Source of the DNA: Parascedosporium putredinis
Lineage: Eukaryota > Ascomycota > Sordariomycetes > Microascales > Microascaceae
Direction: 5' to 3'
DNA length: 64,000 bases
NCBI GenBank assembly: GCA_949357655.1
Contig: CASHTG010000012.1
Coordinates: forward strand, 1,984,001-2,048,000
In this document: positions 1 to 11,623 of the stretch, one piece after another
Numbering within the stretch: the first letter of the stretch is position 1
Layout of the letters: each line of letters starts with the position of its first letter
Position numbers and translations under genes: made by a program
The notes under the pieces: generated by a model
Database searches by the model: none
What the model was told of the DNA's origin: nothing
The model's input: the letters and a program-made list of their open reading frames with translations, nothing else

Positions 1-292
1 GCCAGAGAGCGAGCAGGCCAACAGCAACACTGCGAAATGGTTAGATAACAAAACATGCACGGCAGCCTGAGGGGTTGTCATAGAGAAAAAGCTTACATGA
101 AGACAATGCAGAAGACGAGGCTATTGATGGAATAACGTTAGCAACGGGCTGGGCTCGCTGATGTTGAGCGACATTGAGTCTCTGATCAAGGAGCAATACG
201 TACATGACACCAGGGTTCTTCGAAGCAAAGTTCTTGCGCTTCGCGAGCTGAACAAGGGCCTCGCGGGCGACGACGGAGTTGATGGCAGCCAT
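1..292 (-). CDS. small single-pass membrane protein, 5' part only (3 exons, runs off left edge)
   Basis: I do not recognise a named family. The reading needs splicing: exon 292-204 begins at the first ATG; intron 203-121 has donor GTACGT and acceptor ATAG; exon 120-97 is only 24 nt; intron 96-30 has donor GTAAGC, a TCTAAC-like branch and acceptor CGCAG; exon 29 to the left edge continues out of the window. The 47 visible residues start MAAINSVVAREALVQLAKRK, then a short polar stretch ending NPGV, then a hydrophobic segment (about residues 29-46, including ILVFCIVFIV). This looks like a tail- or signal-anchored small protein with its N-terminus outside the membrane. Phases 2 and 2 fit at both junctions, and the hydrophobic segment only appears after splicing, which is the main support. 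The C-terminus is missing. Function is unknown. Confidence 0.72.
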
Positions 293-3200
293 TTCGACGG
301 AGTGAATTTGAACAACGGGCGGGTTGATGAGCAAGGTTTAACGCTGCAACTGTTGTTGACAAGGGAAAAAGTTAGTTCGTCGTACATGGGCGCGAAAATT
401 CTCCTCCCTCTCCCCCACCCAAAAGCAACAGGTGATGTGAAAGCGAAGTGTAGGTGTAGGGGAACGAGTAGCCCCAAGATCAAGTTTGCGATTGCTCAAT
501 TGTCTTAGACACGCAGGGCCGAACGTGATTATGTTGCCACAAGTTCGTTCCAGGCGAGATGCTCACGGGCATTGAGAGACACGATCGGGCATAAGACCTC
601 GAGTGTGTTGACCAAGAATCAAGACTCGCGAGTATTAGGAATAAACCCAATTGCGATGGACGGGCGATGGCAAAATGCTAGCAGTCGATAACTCATAAAG
701 GCAATGCATATGCATCCTCGCGCAAAGTGTCTAGGCCTCCGAGAGAAAGACCAGATAGCACCAACAAGCGTGCTCGCCAGCTATTTCCAACCATGATCCG
801 ACAAGACAACTTTGACGGCGGCATGACGGCCAGTGACAGCGAGGCGATGGGCAAACCCGAAGGCGGCACGCGCGTTTTGCTCGCATTGGTCTAATCGCCA
901 AAGCAATGGCCTTGAGAGATCGATTTCGATCGCCGGCAGTCGCAATCCAGAGGAGAGTTGCATCCACGGTGAGGTCTTGGCAATCCGGGAGGCTGGGCAA
1001 AGGAGGGGTGATGACGGCACCAGGGTATTGGAGAGGGAGGCTTGGGTCACTTACAGCAAGATGATCAAAACTCGCGATACAATGGATGAGGAAAACCAAT
1101 TGAGAGCGGAGACTGAGACAACGACGGGTTTCTTGATGCTGGCAATCACCGGGGAGGAAAGGGAAAAAAAACAAGAGAGGAAGAGAGAGGAGGAGAAAGT
1201 TCGAAACGGGTGGGAAGATAAAAACAAAATAGAGGTCGAGCACGCTGGTACAACGGTACTCGTCGGCAGCAGTCGGTAGCGAGGATCCTCCGTGACCTGG
1301 GCTCAAGAAGTTCGTGCTCGTCCGGAAGACGGCACAAGGGCGAGGCAGGGGGAGCCAGGTGATCAAAGCTTTTTCTACCCTGTCCTTGGGCAGACGAAAT
1401 GTTGCTCATCATCGATTATCGCCGCTCGCCGGCCGGGTTGGGCTAGTTCCAGTTTTTTTCTCTCTTTTTTTCTTCTTCTTTTTTTGCCCTCTCTCGTCCT
1501 CCGCTTTTGCGCAAAAAGTTCTCTTTTGGTCATTATACTATTACGCTTGCGCTTGTTGCCGCCGAGGGTGGTGGGATCATCATGTATAGGTACCGGGTCG
1601 AGGGCAAGCTACTGTGCACTCGATGTTAGCTCGAGGAAAAAGTATACAATGCCGAGTCCAGCCATGCCACCCGCACACGCAGATTGGACCTGATGATGTG
1701 GAAAGAGCTCTGTGCTAATGATGTCGCATAACAGTGTGGACACAAGAGCGGAATACAGTGGGGGCAAGCTCCGGAGAGCCCACGGCAGGAACGGAGCAGA
1801 ATCCAGGTTTTTGCGCTAAGAGAATGGCCCGCCATGGTCACGATTTGTGGGTCTGACCACAGGCGATCCTTCTTTGCGCCGGGCCTTCCACATCCCACGC
1901 CCAAGTGCCGCCGCGGGATTGTTCATTGTGACACCTCGACCACCAAGTGTTGACGATGGCTGAAGGGCGGGCAAAAGTTACGGAATCCTCTCGAGCAAGC
2001 TTGCCACCAACTCTTTTGATATCTATGTTGTCTCGGTTGAAACGAAGGTTAGAGCCTCATGGAACAGGCTAACGATGCTTCTCGAGAAAACGTGGATCCC
2101 AGGCCATGTTCCCCTTCACCTTTTTCCCTCTTTCCTTTGCGCGATTTATTCTTCGACCCAGTGTTTCTACCCGAGAGTTAACACAGTCTCTGGGTATACC
2201 GTAAGTTGGTCTTCGATTAATACTGTGCTCGACAACCCACAACAAGCCCTGTGCCGTACATAATAACAATACTGGAGAACGCACTCACCGTCAATTCGCC
2301 GTGGGAATCAAGGCCGAGCCCAGAACCGCCTATTCAGGATGGACGACATTCGAATGCAACTTTTTTTTTTTTTTTTTTTTCTTTTTCCTTTTCAAAAACA
2401 AGCTCTCCCATTGGCAGCCGCCACCAACGATCTAACACGGGCTAAAAACTCTCGGGCAGTCCCCGGCACCCCGTACAGGGCCTAGCGCTGTCACCGAAGC
2501 CTCTGCATCAATAGATGGCGAAAATCTACGACGGCCGACCCATCAATTGTCCGAGTTTCCTGCCACAGGGCGTCTCGAGGCTTTCAGAAATCGAGAGGTG
2601 GCGGTATTCGCAAGGCGTTTGCAAGCCCTTTCCGAAGCTTCCCACCCCTTCCCGGCCTCTCGAACCGAGGGCTAATGGTTCCTCCCTTCCGTCAGCGGCA
2701 AAAATGCCGGGGCAAGTCCGCATGGAAGAACTCGATAAAGCCTTTCCCACACGCTGACCACAAGTACGAGAAAAGGAACATTGAAGGGTAGCTACGCGCG
2801 AGGGCGAGGCGGCTTGAGGTCCTGATCGGGTTTTTGTACTTTCGGTCGACCCATGCGCTAACGCCTGGAGGACAGAGCCGCTCCTTGTGGATGCGCTTCG
2901 AACCCATTTGAATTGGGATCTCTTTGTCGAAGTCTGGCAAGTCTGGGTCCCCTTCTTATTCAGGGCTAGTGGGCATCAAAAGGTAGAGGTGACCCTCTAA
3001 CTTCCCGAGCAATCATCTATGGATCCTTGGGAATGCGACTCTCAAGAATGGCCGTACCCCAGTATCCCCCACTCTTTCACAGTAATTCCCGCAGCTACCT
3101 TGCGGCTTTTGTTGTTGATCGCTCTCTGGGACGCGTCTTGGCTTTTGTGTCAGTTGAGACTAGCAGTGTCACTGCGAACTGGATCTGAGGTTGTTTCCGG

Positions 3201-3830
3201 ACAAGAAACAGCCATCGCGAAGCTGCAGAGGATAGGACATTGATTAAAAACCTAACACTATCACGCCTGACAGATGGAAACTTGCGTCTTCTTCCTCTTG
3301 ATAATCGCAGCCTTCATTCAAAGTTCTTCATCGTCATTTTCTACAATCATCCGAGGCCCACTGGAGGAAGAGGCGGGTCGCGATCTATCTCCGTCAATCG
3401 GCGTAACTCGGTGTCTCGGAAGGGTCTTATCACTGGTGGCTCGCCTCCAAAAGAGATAACTAACACCTGGGTTCCTGGCTGCTCGCCTAGCTCACAAGTT
3501 GGGCGCTGCCTTCATTTCAGAAAGGGATTTCCATAGCGTAGTCATCCACACTCCATCAATTAATCCCCACTTTCCTTCCCTCCCACACACATTGCCCAAA
3601 ACGTTGGCGCCTTGAAACGAAACGTCAAACCCGCACCATCCGTCACTCCCAAGCAGAAACAAGAAAACAAGAGAGCAGGGGGTTCGGAGAACTTAAGACA
3701 AAGGGCCGAAATAGAGGGGAGAAAAAAAGGAAAATAAGGTGAAGAAACGGCCAAGGGAAAAACTTTTCCTCCCCTCCGAGCGGGAGTTGGTTTTGATACC
3801 ACTCAGTCTGCTCTCGGCTCTCAGTCCAAC
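293..3830. other. non-coding stretch between divergent genes
   Basis: No coding region can be supported here. It separates the start of the small membrane protein from the start of the molybdate transporter, so it should hold both promoters. Visible structure is low-complexity: a pyrimidine tract around 1453-1487, a run of 20 T at 2361-2380 followed by more T-rich sequence, and purine-rich DNA at about 1145-1210 and 3655-3760. The ORFs are short, overlap on both strands and resemble nothing I know. No tRNA-like T-arm was found by eye. Confidence 0.6.
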
Positions 3831-5508
3831 ATGTCGTCCTTCCGCCGGCGGATCGAACAGGCAGGTCGCCACAATCTCGAGACATTGAAGGCCTCGCCCT
3901 TGGCCGAAGTCTCGGGCGCATTCGGGGACTTGGGCACTCTCCTCCCTATCATGGTTGCCCTAGCCGCCCAAGTCTCTATTAACTTGGACTCGACCCTAGT
4001 CTTCTCAGGCCTGTTTAATATACTCACGGGTATCGCATTTGGGGTGCCGCTTCCGGTCCAACCGATGAAGGTAAATCATAGTTTTGATACACAAGGCCTT
4101 CCCTTTTCCAGTCTGCTTCCTTTCCTCTTGCATGTCCAGCCCTATCCTCTCCGGTGTCTCTGCCGTTGATTGTGCTCGCGATCCCAATGTTTTTTTTGCC
4201 CTGTCAAGCCCGTACATTCGGTGTTCTCCTCAGGAATCTTTTTCTTCTTATCGATCTCTCAAACAAAAGTTTCTGTGCCTCTCAAACCCAAACTGCATGT
4301 GTCCCATATCGTCTCCTGCTTCATGATATTACCAAACCCCAAACGTTGTGCCCACTGTTTAACTGTCGTTGCGATAACAGGCCATAGCCTCCGCCGCACT
4401 TTCCGGTCGTGGGGACCCACACCCAGCTTCCGTTGCCGGGGCCGGCATCGGTGTTGGACTTGCCGTCCTCTTCTTGAGCATTACAGGCTTATTACATCGT
4501 GGAGCCCGTTTAGTACCGCTCGCCGTGATCAGAGGAATCCAGCATGGAGCTGGACTCTCTCTCGCTATCAGTGCGGGATCTAGCCTGCTGGCCCAGCTTG
4601 GCTGGACAAGCCCAGTCTTTGATAACCGGCTCTGGGCAGTGGCTGCCTTCCTCCTTCTACTAGGTACACAGAGTTTAACCCGGTTTCCGTACGCCCTATC
4701 CGTCTTCTCAGTTGGACTCCTGATCTCTCTCGTCCTCTTGTTTGTTTCGGGAGAAGTGAGTCATCTCCCTCGGCTCAGTTTCTGGCATCCACAGGTCCTA
4801 TCCCCGGCAGCCTTTATGCGTTTCCGAGAATCGTCGCTATATATGGCCATCGGACAAATCCCCCTCACTACCCTCAATTCAATTTTCGCCGTCAGTGCGC
4901 TTTCTGCTGATCTGCTCCCCTACGTACCTTACCCTACCGTGACCTCTCTAGGGTTGAGTGTGGCGGCCATGAATCTCACAGGGACCTGGTTCGGAGCGAT
5001 GCCTTTATGCCATGGCTCCGGGGGCTTGCCGCGCAGTATCGCTTTGGCGCCCGTAGTGGCGCTAGCATCGTCATCCTCGGGCTTTTCAAGGTTTGCCTTG
5101 GGCTCTTCCTGGGGTTTCCTAGTCGACTTGCTCGCCCGCTTCCCAAAGGGCCTGCTCGGGGTGCTGGTATTAGCTGCAGGCCTTGAATTGGCCAAGGCCG
5201 GCGCAACACTTGGCCGAGAGTTGATGGAATGGGGCGACAATGCGCCTAGAGCCGCCGCGAGCCCCAACTCAGTAGTGAACCGTGTCACTAGTATCCGTCG
5301 GCCGGGCAAGTCGGCGGCTCGGGAGATGGACGAGAGGCGGGTCGTGATGTTGACAACAACTATCGGAATTCTCGCCTTCAAAAACGACGCCGTGGGTTTT
5401 GTGGCGGGAATGCTTTGCAGCTGGTCGTACCGTGTTGCCGACAGATTCGCAGGCCCCGGGCGGGTTGAATCTCGGCTGTCGGATGCCACCACCCCGTTAC
5501 TAACTTGA
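3831..5508 (+). CDS. MOT1-type molybdate/sulfate transporter
   Basis: Membrane transporter of the MOT1 family (molybdate transporter 1, a branch near the SulP sulfate carriers), expected to import molybdate for molybdenum-cofactor enzymes such as nitrate reductase. Exon 1 is 3831-4070 (80 codons, ATG in a TCCAACATG context). The intron is 4071-4380 with donor GTAAAT and acceptor ACAG. Exon 2 is 4381-5508. The spliced protein is 455 aa, which fits the family. Family motifs are visible: GDLGTLLPI (residues 32-40), VQPMKAIA rebuilt exactly across the splice junction (about 76-83), and PLCHGSGGL near residue 288. About ten hydrophobic segments follow. A charged loop at about 350-395 precedes a last conserved block FKNDAVGFVAGM. 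The 310-base intron is long for this window. There are no frame changes, unlike most neighbours. It converges with the next gene, with 113 bases between stops. Specificity for molybdate over sulfate is inferred from the motifs. Confidence 0.9.
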
Positions 5509-5591
5509 AATCATAGACCTACTTCTTCCCAACATATGGCCTCTTCTTCGGGCTACGCAACTAGAGTCTGCTCGGTAACCAGCCCTGATAT

Positions 5592-5616
5592 TTCATTCAT
5601 TCATTCATTCATTCAT
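5592..5616. repeat. (TTCA)n microsatellite
   Basis: About six tandem TTCA units in the 113-base gap between the convergent stop codons of the transporter and the four-helix protein, so it probably lies in one or both 3' untranslated regions. Confidence 0.9.
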
Positions 5617-5621
5617 CGTAA

Positions 5622-6203
5622 TCAAGACAGCAGCTCCTCCTTCAGTGATGTGACTCTTTCCACCTCTGGGATCTGGGGTGCTTCCGTCCCTGTCTCGAGG
5701 CCACCTCTGCTTCTTCCCATCTCGTGGGCATGCTTACGCCTCGCGACCAGCGCACCCGTCAAAAAGATGACAAAGTAACCGCCTGATATGATAGCAGTCA
5801 CAGCCTCCATCAGTGGCCATGCTGTGAGGCCATCTTTGTATACTAGGAAGAATGCTAGCGTTAGCCCCACTAGCGAGGCCCCGAGGCCTGGCAAGAACAA
5901 CACGTTGGTCAGCCAGAGGTAATCGCCGCGACGAAGAAAGGCGACATATCCGATACCCACTGTCGCCAGAAAGCAGCATAGCGGGGGTAGCACCGTGATT
6001 GCGAATGTCGAGGCCTTGTCGATTGGCTCGTATGGGACTTCGAACCGAATCCTGCTCTTGCCAGGGCTGGCCAAGCCATCCGTTGGAGGGCTCAGTTTGG
6101 GGTGGTAATGCGCCGTTGCGAGGAAAGTAAGCCCGATAAGCAGGAGCCAGGTGAAGGCTCGTGACAGGCGGTCATGGAGGAGAGGTGCTGGGACAAATGG
6201 CAT
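5622..6203 (-). CDS. four-helix integral membrane protein, unknown function
   Basis: Intact single-exon frame of 193 aa with ATG at 6203 and TGA at 5622. I do not recognise the family. Four hydrophobic segments stand out: about residues 17-34 (starting FTWLLLIGLTFLA), 66-89 (ITVLPPLCCFLATVGIGYVAF), 95-120 (YLWLTNVLFLPGLGASLVGL) and 128-150 (LMEAVTAIISGGYFVIFLTG). The first and second are separated by a polar stretch of about 30 residues (PKLSPPTDGLASPGKSRIRF). The C-terminal 40 residues are charged and probably cytosolic (ARRKHAHEMGRSRGG). No catalytic motif is visible. The gene converges on the molybdate transporter; that pairing may be accidental. The lack of internal stops in GC-rich DNA and the regular hydrophobic pattern support it being real. 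Confidence 0.75.
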   Translation of the reverse strand: MPFVPAPLLHDRLSRAFTWLLLIGLTFLATAHYHPKLSPPTDGLASPGKSRIRFEVPYEPIDKASTFAITVLPPLCCFLATVGIGYVAFLRRGDYLWLTNVLFLPGLGASLVGLTLAFFLVYKDGLTAWPLMEAVTAIISGGYFVIFLTGALVARRKHAHEMGRSRGGLETGTEAPQIPEVERVTSLKEELLS

Positions 6204-7936
6204 TTTCTTTTCCTCTTGTGCACAATGAGATGGATAGCGATAGAGAACCTAGAAAATCCATCATGGCCCTGCATTTGTAGAGGGCTTGTCAGAATATATA
6301 ATATCCCAGGCTCGGAATCGAGGATTTACCTTGGCCCTGTGCTCGCTACATGGTTGAGCACTCTTCCGTGGAAAAGGGCTAAACGGGCTGCCCTTTCTCT
6401 CCATGCACCCTAGCATAGTCCACAAATGCTACATGAAGCGAGGTTGACACTGGCTGAGTAGGGAGGTTGAGGGGCCTCGTTTTCGGTCCGTCCCCGAGCC
6501 GGCCAGCACAGAATCCGTCGCGAACATCACCCCTTCCCTCCACATAACTGAAGCGTCAAGCGATATGTTTGTACTAAAGGGGCTGTATAACATCTATATC
6601 TTAGTTCCACTAAGTGATGGGCTGACCTCAAGGAACCTATAGCCTGGCACCACGTCGGCGACTTGCGTCAAGGCCAATGACGCCGTGTAAGTCGCAAGTT
6701 TGGATGCTCCCACTGCACAGGAACAATGACGGTGTCCCGCCCGCTCGTCGTTTTACAAGGGGCGAAATGCCTATAGAATCTCTTGGGCAAAGGGTATCAG
6801 ACGGACGACGGTCGTTTATCTTCAAGCACCCCGGCGCTCTGAATTGAACAAGCTCACCTACACAGCAAACTCATTTTCGTGGTTTGGACGCGTGAGCCCC
6901 ATTTGGCAGGGCCATGTTGCCATTGGCTTCAACAAACCCAACCTGCGCTCTCAACATTACATGTAGGCTTCGGGGTAAACGAGGCCCAGAACACAAAACG
7001 GGAATAACAAGAGGTGTGACAGGTCTCAGCTTGTCCTTTCGCAAAGCACAACCTCCGCACGGCTGCCACCTCGTATCCGTCCTGACTTTGTGTGGTCGGT
7101 GGGAGGCACACAACCGAACCTAGTGAGGCAGAAAGATGAGAAATGTTTCCCGTTCAATGTTGCCTCGGCCATGATGCGCGCGAGCCCCATGTTGACATGA
7201 TAAAGGCGGTCAGCAGAAGTGGAGTTAGGCGGAGAGGAGAGCAAGGTCCGATAAGATAACAAGAGAGGTAAGGGAGGCAAGAGGCAAGGGAGGCTAGATT
7301 ATGTCAGATTGCATGCGCAATTCTCTGACCATCGGCAAAGCTCGACAGACTTTGAGTGAGGTCCAAATGAGGAGAAACCTTAGGCAAGGCCCATCGTTCG
7401 AAGAAAGCAATAGCATTTGGAGGCTTGCATAATATAGCAGAGCGAGACTCTTCGAAGGATCAATTGATCTCTCTCCCCAGCCGGTGTTCACGCTAACGGC
7501 CCACCGAGGTGCTGTACCCAATCAACGTGTGAGAAAGGGGCTTTCGCCAACAATTCTGCCCGTCGCAAAGGAAGAAGAGGAAAAAAAAAAAAAAAGGTTC
7601 GTCGATGCGGGACGCGGGAAGGCAGGTTGAAAGAGACCCCCTCCCCAAAATTTTCCCCATTCTCGGAGGCGGCGATTCGACGAGAAGCAGCGACTTGGAA
7701 TACGAGGCAAAAATTATGCCTTCCCTTGGGGTTCCTGCTGCCGCAATTGAAGTTGAGACGACCCTCTCCAAACCGCCACAAGGACCCAAGGTCCCGACGA
7801 AATCCGGCGTCGATTGACTCAGTTTTCGCCCGCCGCTCGTACTAGCAAACCCGCCCTCCCTCGACCGCCTGTCGCACCTGCCACCACGCGAGGCGAAGGA
7901 GCTGTCTACCATCGAAATTCACGGGGCCAAACAGCG
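6204..7936. other. intergenic region between divergent genes
   Basis: Upstream of both the four-helix gene (minus) and the forkhead gene (plus). It holds an A-run at 7581-7595 and short overlapping ORFs on both strands with no recognisable content. The nearest frame upstream of the forkhead start contains no ATG before 7937. Confidence 0.55.
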
Positions 7937-10900
7937 ATGACTTCGTCCGCCGCCGACCCTCAGGCGGACCAACATGGCCTGAACCTTGACTTGGCAGCGC
8001 TGGCCGAGTTGTCAGCACCAACCACCAAGGCGAGCGCGGCAGCCAATCCCGCCGACACCTCGACGACCGTGAACCAGATCAATTTTCCAACCGACAACCT
8101 CATCGCCCCAGACGAGATTCCCCCGATTTCTCCACGAATTCCGACCACCTCCACCCTACGAACCCCCATCCCACACCATCACACCTACCACTCTGGTAGT
8201 ACCCGGCGACGACCAGGAACAAAGTTCCCCAAGCCTTCCCACCAGCCGCGATGATTCTGAGCCCGGCATCCCTTCGCATCCTCTCCCAGAAACCCCGATC
8301 CCAGCACCCCATTGCCTGCCCCCGACCCCGGCGGCGGTGACACGGCCTCACAAAACCCCGACGTATTACCACCGGAAAACCACATTGACGCCGATCCTGT
8401 AATTGCCGACGCACCAGCACTAGCACCAGCACCAGCACCAGCATCAGCATCTGCCTCTACCCCCACCCCCGTCGAGCCCATCACACCAGTCCAGCACGAC
8501 CAGCGACCAAGCCTTAGCCGCCGCGGTAGCACTGTTGAACCCAACGCGATCCCCTTTGCCTCGGCCAGCGAGGCCTCCCGCATGCGCAACGTCATCTCGA
8601 GCAATTCGTTCAACATGATGGCGTTTGCCCAAATGTCCTCGCCTCACCCCATGGCCATGGGCCATATCGCGCCGCCTTCCATCGTCACCCCTTCCCAAGT
8701 CACCCTTCCCATTCCGGGCGAGGGCGTGGACGGCATGCCCGGCGCCTTGTATCCCCTCGTCTCGGCAGAAGAGGGGCTGGAGTCCTTTGCGCGCATAGAA
8801 TTTGCCGACAGCGTCTTTCAAATGACGACGTACTCTGTCATCATCGGCCGCGACCAGCGCGCCATGGATCAGGCTAAACGAGACGAGCGGCGAGCCGAGG
8901 AATATCGTCGCGTCACCGAGGAACGCTTAGCCATGGGCCTACCACCGCCCAGTCCCATAATGCAAGAACGTAACCGAAAATTCAGTAAATCCTACGTCAG
9001 CGAGGAGGGCGGCATGCTCGGCCCCGAATCCGATGGCGAATCGGCGACACGGCCGCAAAAGAAGAGGAAACGGACGCGTTCAACAGGCTCGTCCCAAAAC
9101 GACGTCGAAGGTCAGGAAGAACAACAGCTTATCATGGACCGGCAATATGTATCCCACACGCCTGGTGCAGCCGCCGTCGACCTCAAATCCCTCCGCCCCT
9201 CCCCTCACCACACCCCCTTTATCGGTATCCACTCTCCCGGGCCCGACATTGCCAGCAAAACCAAGGCCATTTCTCGAGAACATCTCAAGATCCAGTTCAA
9301 CGCGAAAAAGAACGCGTTCGAGGCCATCCCTCTACATAAAAATGGATTCTTCTGTGACGAAGTCCACTACCGGCAGGAGAGCGTTGTCTTGAAGAGCGGA
9401 GCGCGACTGCAAATCAAGGATGTGGATTTTACTTTTATAATAAATGGTGTTGAGCGCGGACACACCGGCGCTGAAGATCTCGACGACGGACCCAAGCGGA
9501 GGTACTCGGAGGGTGGAAAGGAAATGAGCGTCGAATTCGAGCTTGGCCAAGCCCAGGAAGAGCTCTAAGTGACAGCGACGAGCTCTCCGACCTCGTCGGC
9601 AGCCCACCAGACCTATCGGACGAAGGGGATCTAGACGGTGATTCAGATGGCAATGAGGACGACTCATTAAGAGGGGAACAGGCGTTAGAGCAGCCGCCAA
9701 AGAGGCGCGGCCCCGGACGCCCGCCAAAGGATGGCATCATGTCGAAGCGCGAGAGGAGAGAAATGAACAAGAGAGAACAGGAGAAGGAAAGGTTACGCCA
9801 ACTGGAGGAGCAGGCGGCCACCGGGGAGATCCCCGCCAAACGAAAGGTAGGGCGGCCTAGGAAACACCCTGTCCCCGAGAGCGCAGATGGCAAGCCGGAG
9901 AAGAGAAAGTATAAACCGAGGAAGCCCAAAGGCGAGGACGAAGGGTCGGAGGCGGAGCGGAGAAGAGAGAGGAAGGAGAGAAGGTTGGCGAGACCCAAGT
10001 CGCCGCCGCTCAAACTTCGCCGCGAGGATTTCACCGAAGAACAGTTGGCTAAGCCGAACAAAAACTACGGCATCCTGATCGACGAGGTCCTGAGGGAAGC
10101 GGGGCCGGATGGCTTGATTCTCAAGCAAATCTACAACCGCATCTCGGCGAAATACCCATTCTACCACTTTTGCACGGAGACAAAAGGCTGGGAAAGCAGT
10201 GTACGGCACAATCTTATTGGCAATAGTGCCTTCCGCAAGGATCCCAAGTCAGGAGCATGGACTCGCGTCCCGGGCATCGAGCTCGATGCCGGCAAGAAGC
10301 GCAAGGGAGACGCGGCGGCGGTGGAAAGGGCGGCAGCTGCAGCGGCCGCCGCAGCTTCGGCCGCCGCCGCCGTCGCAGGCGGGCAGCCGTATGCCACGGC
10401 TTACGGAAATCGCGTATACCCCGGTTACGGAACCGATGGCCATCAACTGCCTCCAGGCACCAACCCCGCTTATCTACCAACAGGAGCTACGGCGCCTGGC
10501 CTTCAGCCCGGCCAGCAATCTCAGAAACTCCCTTTGGCACCCAACAAGGCGACGCCAACGCCCAGCTATACGTTCCTGGAGCACAATTACCCGTGGGTGC
10601 AGATCCGCTACTCCAGCAGGGAGCTGCTACCAATTCAGCTCCAGGAACGCTTGGTCAGCAACATGGCGTGGCCGGGTCCGCCGCTGCCACTGCGGGCGCC
10701 CAGGCCCCTCAAGGCCAAGTACAAACAGCGGCCATGGCACACGGGCAAGGCCACGGGCTAGCAAACGGAGGGCAAAACTACGCCCTTGTGCCTGGGCAGG
10801 TTGCACCGGCGACACCAGGCCAGAGGCCGCAGGCAAACGGCCTCCAGGGAGCGGCGGCAGCGGTGCCAGGAGGCTTGGCCACAGGGACTGTTCCGCAGGG

Positions 10901-11623
10901 CATCTACGGAACACATGCACAAAGCGTCAACCCGGCTCAGGGCGTCCCTCAGCAAGCAAACGGCGTCGGAGCAACCCTCGCTGGCGCACCCCAGGCACAA
11001 ATTGTTCGGCCGAGCGTCCTGCCGCGCCCCGCTCTCATGCACCCACAGCTCATCACTTACATCAAGAAGTTTGCCCAAGATTTGTGCAAACATGCCGAGC
11101 TGGATCGCCGCTGGATCTTCTCTGCCATCAACCGCGCGCTAGCGCTGAAGCCTCGTCATACTCCCGGTCCGTCCAAGTCCATGTCGCTGAGCGAAGCCCT
11201 AGAGAGGAGGCTCGTAACTTCGGTAGACGGGATCGTCAAAGGCTACTTCGAGGCGCGGCCGTCGGACTACAAGCACCCGATTCATCTCGACGTCGTCTCC
11301 TTGCTTGCTGAGCTACGGGAGATGCATCAAAGAGGACGGCGCAGACGCCCACGGCTGCAGCGGGGAGTGAGGCCAACCCGGGGCAGGAAAAGAACAAGGA
11401 GCAAAGGCAAGAGAAAGACCGGGAGATGGGTGAACTGATGATGCTCTCCTGTTTCGATAGGTTGGTAGGCGTGATGGACCGAAGCGTGTTCGATTGGATC
11501 AAGGAAGAAGGGGTGAGCGCAGCAGAGGAGGAAGAGCTGAGGAAGTGGACAACAGCGGAGGCGCAACTCATGCCGATTGTCAAGGAATACGTGACAAAGA
11601 TGGGGTTCACACTCCCGACATGA
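7937..11623 (+). CDS. FHA-forkhead transcription factor, Fhl1-like (frame broken at several points)
   Basis: Nuclear DNA-binding regulator. ATG 7937 is the first in frame. Order along the gene: Pro/Ala-rich N-terminus; FHA domain about 8786-9447 (FARIEFADSVFQ, IIGRDQRA, AISREHLKIQF, NGFF), split by a charged insertion at about 8880-9260; acidic stretch about 9570-9670; two AT-hook-like motifs, RGPGRPPK near 9706 and VGRPRK near 9846; basic region; forkhead domain about 10048-10285 (KPNKNYGILIDEVL, GWESSVRHNLIGNSAF); poly-Ala about 10320-10375; long Gln/Ala/Gly tail; conserved C-terminal block about 11035-11330. The SSVRHNL signature and FHA order resemble yeast Fhl1, which controls ribosomal protein genes with Ifh1, more than Fkh1/2; this is inference. 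The frame changes near 8140-8200, 8290-8310, 9563, 10534 (TTT) and 11330 (AAA). The last three each need one added base. I saw no intron that explains them. Confidence 0.85.

Noticed and set aside
9502..9556. An intron to bridge the frame change in the forkhead gene
   Set aside because: The donor would be GTACTC, there is no branch site, and the joined frame reaches a stop within a few codons.
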